NCBI GenBank assembly: GCA_002914805.1
Contig: JXTB01000005.1
Coordinates: 1,899,608-1,963,607 of the forward strand
Direction: 5' to 3'
Length of the DNA: 64,000 nt
From: Parasponia andersonii
Lineage: Eukaryota; Streptophyta; Magnoliopsida; Rosales; Cannabaceae
The notes below the pieces were generated by a model. That model searched no databases, was not told where the DNA came from, and saw nothing but the letters and a program-made list of their open reading frames with translations. The position numbers were made by a program, and so were the translations under genes. This document shows, piece after piece, positions 58,999-64,000 of the stretch; the stretch's first letter is position 1, and each line of letters starts with the position of its first letter.

Positions 58999-61246
58999 TG
59001 TTACGACCATAAATTCAAGGCCGTGACTTTTAGTAAATTTAAGTAAAAACAATAATGAATAGTAATTTTCTAAAATTCCATAAAATCAAGTACTTAAAAT
59101 CTTTGATTTTAGTCCTCAAAAGTAAGTAAATCTCACAATACGAAACTTTTCATTTATTTTAATTTTTCAAGGAAAATCCTTTATTTAAAGTTTATAAGAA
59201 ATTCTAATTATTAATTTAGAAAATATTTGTAAATTTATAAACTTTAGTAAAATAAGTCAGATTAAAACCTTAGGTTCAATGTCCAAATAATTTACATAAA
59301 ACCATTTGTATATCTAAATACTCAGTTTAATAGTAAAATTATCCTCATACATCTATCTAATAAATACACTATAATTGGCTAAATAAATTTGACATAGAAA
59401 GGAAAGGATGGTATAGAATAAGAACCAACTAATGAAGATGTGGGAGAAGACATACATAAGTCAAACGAGCTTGTCAAGCCACCAAGACAATTACTCCAAA
59501 ATAAATCAACACCTGAGAGTGGGAAAAAGTAGGGGTGAGCACATGAATGCTCAGTAGAGGTTTAATTACAAGATTTTATACATAAGAAATATACTCACAT
59601 TGAAGGTCTTGCATGGTTAGTATTCCATTTAAAATAGTTTAAAAAACTCAGGTGAAAATCATAGTCTAATAGTTCAAACATTCCAAATCATTATAAAATA
59701 TCCATCAAAACCAGCACATATCTATTCAAGCCAACATATAACCATATATGCAATCATGATTTCCGAAGTATCCTAATAAATCACTTATAAGTCCAAGCCA
59801 CATAAAGAGGTACCATAAATTCGAGCACCCTATGTGGGGTACTGTAAGTCCGACGGCCGTGTAAGTATGTGAATGAATGTAAATGCTATATAAGTGACAG
59901 AATAAGGATATACACCATTTCTACAAAATCACAAAATAACCATACAATATTCTTTAATCAAACATCATTTAGTTCTCAAAACTGAGTTCTCAAACTATTT
60001 TAGATTTTCTAAAAAGTTTGGTATTACAACAGCCATTTTTGATCAAAACCCAAAGGTCTAATTTCCTGTAGAAAATAGTTCAAAACAATATATATGACAC
60101 GTCAACCAGCGTGATGTACCTTCTAAGCAGTTTATATATCAAATTAGGTCAAAACAGATACAAATCACATTTTTATGAATTATTTCACAAAATTTCATAT
60201 TTATTCAAAATATATAAAAATCAAAATTAAATCAATTTGAAGATCAAGTAATCGAATCCTTTCCTCAATTGAGTGTCCAAATAACATTACGGAAAGTTTG
60301 GAATTGTTTGGATGTCGTTTGGAGTGTCGTGCGTCGTTTTTGTACCTTTTGATCGATAGGTTTGGAAGTTCGATTTTTAATCGGAGCTTCAGATCGTGAA
60401 ATGGACTTTACCATTGAATTCAGAGCATCCAAAAACATTAGATTAGACATATAATTTGATAGATTCGGGCTCAGGCTGAACTCAGGCCTACGATATATAC
60501 AACGAGAAAATTTGAACCGTTAAATTTAGATTTTCATGTCCATCACCAAATATAGTCGCTATATATCAAAAGTTTCATTTTCAGAAGTACATCACAAATA
60601 TGAGGTTTATTTTACAATCTAACGGTTTGATTGAAAAATTTAAATATAAAATCAAAATAGCTCAAAATTGACAAAAATAGAAAAATTCAATCGAGACAAT
60701 ATTAAGTCAAGATATATATATATATATACACCATATGAAAGACTGTGACGAGATAAGTTGAGCCCGACTAGTTTCACGGCAAATCATCGCCAGAATCGGT
60801 GCCAACATCAGAAAACAGCTCGCGGCTGTTACGCATCACCGGCTGTGAACCATGCTTCGTTTGGAGCTTAGCTATCGAATCCCACTGGTGGTAGTGTTCA
60901 ACGATGTCAGCAGGGACTTCGTCAGAGTTCCGCTGATATTTTGGCGTTTTTGCCGGATTTCGCAGAGAAAGGGAGAGAGAGATCGGGAGAGAGCTGAGAG
61001 AATGAGGTGAGATAGCCACATGTCCAGTTTTAAGTGGGCATTAATAAGTCTCTAAAATTACACTTTTACCACATCTTTTAAAATTGCATTCAATCTAGTC
61101 CTTAAAAATTACAAAATAGCCCCAAACTTCATTCTTTTATTTCATTTAAATCCAAAATTTGAATTTTCAATTTATATTATTTTATTTATTATTTTTTAAA
61201 TGGTCAAAAGACCCAAATACCCTTTTAAAAACTTTGGGCTTTTACA
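58999..61246 (-). mobile_element. 5' LTR of a second LTR element, related to the solo LTR at 47885
   Basis: 2.25 kb on the minus strand, from TGTAAAAGCCC (61246) to GGTCGTAACA (58999). Terminal motifs and internal blocks (ttatatgtctaa-c-ta, gaattcagtg-like, gaagctccg, near 60,460-60,370) match the solo LTR at 47885-49573, so they are related families. A CT-rich and moderately GC-rich block (about 60,780-61,010) lies at the equivalent place. No matching 3' LTR is in the window. Confidence 0.72.
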
Positions 61247-61490
61247 TTTAGAGAGCTAGAGATTATAGAATTAAAGAAATGAAGAGAATTCTATTAGATA
61301 TACATTTTTTTAAGGGAGATTTGTTAAATGACAGGAAGCATATCCTGTCACAATTGGCGTTAAATTGCCGAACTATTGCAAATTGAATTGAATTGTTAAG
61401 AATCAAAATGGGTAGCCATAGCGTTAAATCTGTCATGCAAACTACTCATGCAAATTTTCTCTTACATTATCTTTTAAAGTAAGCAACAGT

Positions 61491-61735
61491 GATACAAAAA
61501 ATAAACAAAGAAAATATGGATTTTTATCAATATATAATAGGAGTGATTTTTTTGGTTGTTGTTGCACGGTGTATTTCTTTTTTCTTTTCTTTTATTTGTC
61601 CTAAATATATTAAGCAATAATAATACAATAACAAACAAAGACAATATGGATTCTGATCAATAGATATATAACAGAAGTGACTGTTTTTTTTTTTTCGTTC
61701 CACGGTGTGTTTTCTTTTTTCTTTTTTTTTTTCAA
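61491..61735. repeat. Tandem duplication with about 131-bp period
   Basis: Copies at 61491-61611 and 61622-61735 share aaacaaag(a)aaatatggatt, atcaatatata-ag-agtga and cacggtgt(a/g)tt plus T-rich ends. Divergence of roughly 15-20 % by eye, so old. Confidence 0.7.
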
Positions 61736-61896
61736 AAAAAAAGAATAAAAAATAAAATTCCTTTAATTCTCTGTTTATACAAATGTATATACATATTATG
61801 TTTTGGATGTTTCTTGCTCCACTATTAATGTCGTTTTCGGGTGATTTTAAAGAATGAAAATGCCACTTTCCAGGTTTTCTTTTTCCCTTGAAAATG

Positions 61897-62025
61897 AAAG
61901 TTTAAATCCATTACTATTTATGCTATGTATATTCAAAACTCCTTTTTAATAATTTTACTTATGGATAAATTTGTAATTAAAATTATGAATATACATAATC
62001 TAAATAGTGATGGATTTAGAACTTC
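61897..62025. mobile_element. Foldback MITE, about 130 bp, 36-bp arms
   Basis: The left arm aaatccattactatttatg...atgtatattca and the right arm tgaatatacataatctaaat...gatggattt are inverted repeats with few mismatches around a 45-bp AT-rich loop. Nothing coding. Confidence 0.7.
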
Positions 62026-62491
62026 CTTAGTTATATTAGTAGGAGTAATAAGATTTTGAGTAGGGGCTTATTTACAAGAAAAAAAATATATTATGTATAT
62101 AAATCTTTCGTGCGTGTCAAGTGTTACTCTTCGAGCAATATTGTACTTTTCATTTTAAATTGTTGTTATTTGAAGTTTGAAGTAAAGCACTCATTTATAA
62201 TATATTTTGTCCAAACTTATATAAAAATAAGATGCCATGAATAAAAGCTAACTTTAACAAAATCATGTTTCCTACTAATGATAACAATAATAATAATTTC
62301 TAAAAAAAAACTAATAATATATTAATTATAATAAGAACAATGCTGGTAATAAGTATTAACAATAATAGAAATATTAATATACAAAAAAAAATTAGCAATT
62401 ATAATTAAAGTAAGCGAAGTTCTTTTTTTTTTTTTGAAACCCATTTCGTCCTAATTAATCCCTTCAAGAAGTCGAGAATTAATTATTAAAA

Positions 62492-62652
62492 AATGCTAAA
62501 TACACTTTTCTCTCTTTTACGCTCTCTAATCTCATTATCTTACATGTGAATTCAAATACTCAATATAATATTTTAATAATATAGTAAATCATAATAGAAT
62601 TCACGTATCAAACTATGAAATTGGGAGAGTAAAATAGAGAATTACTAGTATT
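62492..62652. mobile_element. Foldback MITE, about 160 bp
   Basis: The left half aatgctaaatacacttttctc...tacatgtgaattc is an imperfect inverted match to the right half gaattcacgtatc...gagaattactagtatt. Almost the whole element is two arms. Flanking TSD not clear. Confidence 0.6.
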
Positions 62653-63117
62653 CCTCTTGATCATTTTGGGCCATATATCAAACATATATATTTAATAAAA
62701 TTACGAAGCGGATTTTGACTAAAAGTTGTTAAGTTTTACCTCATTTATGTATAAGGAGCTTATATTTATTTTTGAAAACGAAAATTATCAAACTTTCTTC
62801 AAATTTTGAAACTGTCAAAAGTTTTTCTTTTCTACCTGTACTAAAAAAAATTCTGAACAATATATATTACTTTCCATACGAATATATACTAGAGTATGCT
62901 TCAAGTGAATCCTCTCCGTGTCTTCATTATTACCAATTATTTATAATAGTTACTTGAATTTCTGAATTAATGTGACAAACACGAAATATAATCTCCTGTA
63001 GTTCGGCATACTTTCTTATCCGTACCGCGCCGTAATCCCACTTCAAATCATGTATACATACAAGTATTGCTTATCTAATTACCTATCTAACGAAACGTGT
63101 GTAATAACTTTTCTTCT

Positions 63118-63142
63118 CCCCCCCCCCCCCCCCAAAAAAAAA
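63118..63142. repeat. C16 homopolymer followed by A9
   Basis: Sixteen C then nine A in an AT-rich context. Such a long C run is rare in plant DNA and may be a repeat or an assembly error. Confidence 0.9.
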
Positions 63143-64000
63143 GCGTAGAATTAACTATTATCTACATAGCATAATGAGAACCGTATTTTATCATCATATA
63201 CACGTTGTCTATTGTTATACGGTACACAGTCATTGAAAATTTGGCACTTGGTAAGAAGAGCACGGCGTTATACTTACGTGTGTGTATATAAATATATATA
63301 TATCATGAAATAAAGATATTAATTCTAAATCCAATTTTTGGGTATTCATTTAGTAATGGAATCAAGCATTATATCTAGGGCCGAATATATCTTAATTAAT
63401 GTTTGGTTCTTCTTTCTGGCAGCTTCCTTGTGTCAACAAAGTTCATATTGTATACAGCTATATATATATATATATATATATATTCTTCATGTGTACATGT
63501 AAAGTTTTTATGAAATTCCCATAAAAAATTATGAAATTCTTGACATATATCTTTTGCTTTTGAGAGAGAGAGAGAGATAGAGAGAGAGAGGGTTTTGGAG
63601 ATGAATTATGAGATAGAGTTGGTTTTGAAATGAATAACTAAAATTTTTTTTTTTTTTTTAAAAAAGAAATGAACAAAAAGTGAAAGATGCTAATAGTTCA
63701 TGTCTAGTTGGAAAGAATGGGAAGATGATGGGAGAAAGGATTCTCGTCACATGCTGCCTCCAAAAAAGAGAGAAGCAAGCAATCATCCCTCCCAAGTGTC
63801 TTAGATTCCAAATCTAATGCACTTTTCTTAAACTAATCCATAAATAAAAGGTTGGCACAATCCATGCAATGCTTTAAAAAAATCTGTTGACTTGAGCCAA
63901 AAAGTCCAATTAAGTAGATGTTAAAAATATATATTAATTTTTGCACTCTTACTTTTTCGGATTGATCCATACACAAAATGCACTAGTCCCACGCCATTAT

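Larger units (their letters stand above)
61247..64000. other. AT-rich DNA with MITEs and microsatellites
   Basis: No gene is recognised to the window end. Contents listed separately: a 131-bp-period duplication, two foldback MITEs, a C16 run, and TA and GA microsatellites (63459-63483; 63561-63590). Confidence 0.6.

Noticed and set aside
60774-61019. 81-residue minus-strand frame with a signal-like start
   Set aside because: Inside the LTR at 58999-61246 and matching the CT-rich leader position of the related solo LTR. Not a host gene.

Overview
The window looks like nuclear DNA of a eudicot plant. It is very AT-rich between genes, has dicot-type GT..AG introns, and carries plant-specific gene families and plant retrotransposon lineages (Tat- and Athila-type Gypsy, Copia-type LTRs, LINE RNase H tails, a tRNA-derived SINE, hAT-type MITEs). 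A rosid, perhaps Rosales, is my guess from the look of the two proteins and the repeats; I cannot prove it without a search.

Only two host protein genes are convincing. (1) 3734-7138 (+) is an intact, intronless 1134-residue LRR receptor kinase of the BRI1-like 2 / VASCULAR HIGHWAY 1 type (BRL2/VH1), with a recognisable promoter (TCP-type and W-box motifs, TATA, CT-rich leader). (2) 38708-36002 (-) is a three-exon INDETERMINATE-DOMAIN C2H2 zinc-finger gene of the SGR5/IDD14-IDD15-IDD16 clade, 483 residues, with a TATA box and a tight cluster of three ACGT cores (two perfect G-boxes) upstream. Both families act in vascular, auxin or gravitropic development in Arabidopsis. They are about 29 kb apart here and I see no operon-like link.

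The rest is a layered repeat landscape. 1-3.3 kb: AT-rich upstream DNA. 7.2-9.0 kb: AT-rich, no gene. 9.05-9.70 kb: hAT-like element with 8-bp target-site duplications (TSDs). 10.4-11.1 kb: LINE reverse-transcriptase tail. 11.6-15.4 kb: old Copia-type LTR plus primer-binding site, itself carrying two inserted TIR elements. 15.4-18.4 kb: two LINE RNase H tails and a SINE fragment. 19.36-30.70 kb: a SINE whose 3' target-site duplication was later split by an 11.1-kb Tat-lineage Gypsy element with a spliced-looking antisense gene. 30.7-36 kb: AT-rich DNA with one unclassified repeat relic. 39-47.9 kb: MITEs, a solo Copia-type LTR, another candidate LTR, a second good SINE and relics of DNA transposons. 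47.9-61.2 kb: a solo LTR with perfect TSDs (containing an 85-N assembly gap), a hAT MITE with perfect TSDs, a 7.6-kb Athila-type Gypsy fossil on the minus strand, and a second, related 2.2-kb LTR with its primer-binding site. 61.2-64 kb: AT-rich DNA with foldback MITEs and microsatellites.

The most rewarding observations are the SINE split by the Tat element within its own TSD, the new-looking SINE family with three members in 27 kb, the antisense intron-bearing gene inside the Tat element, and the helically phased G-box triplet upstream of the IDD gene. I found no sign of a wholly new type of biological system; the novelty here is at the level of element families and regulatory architecture.
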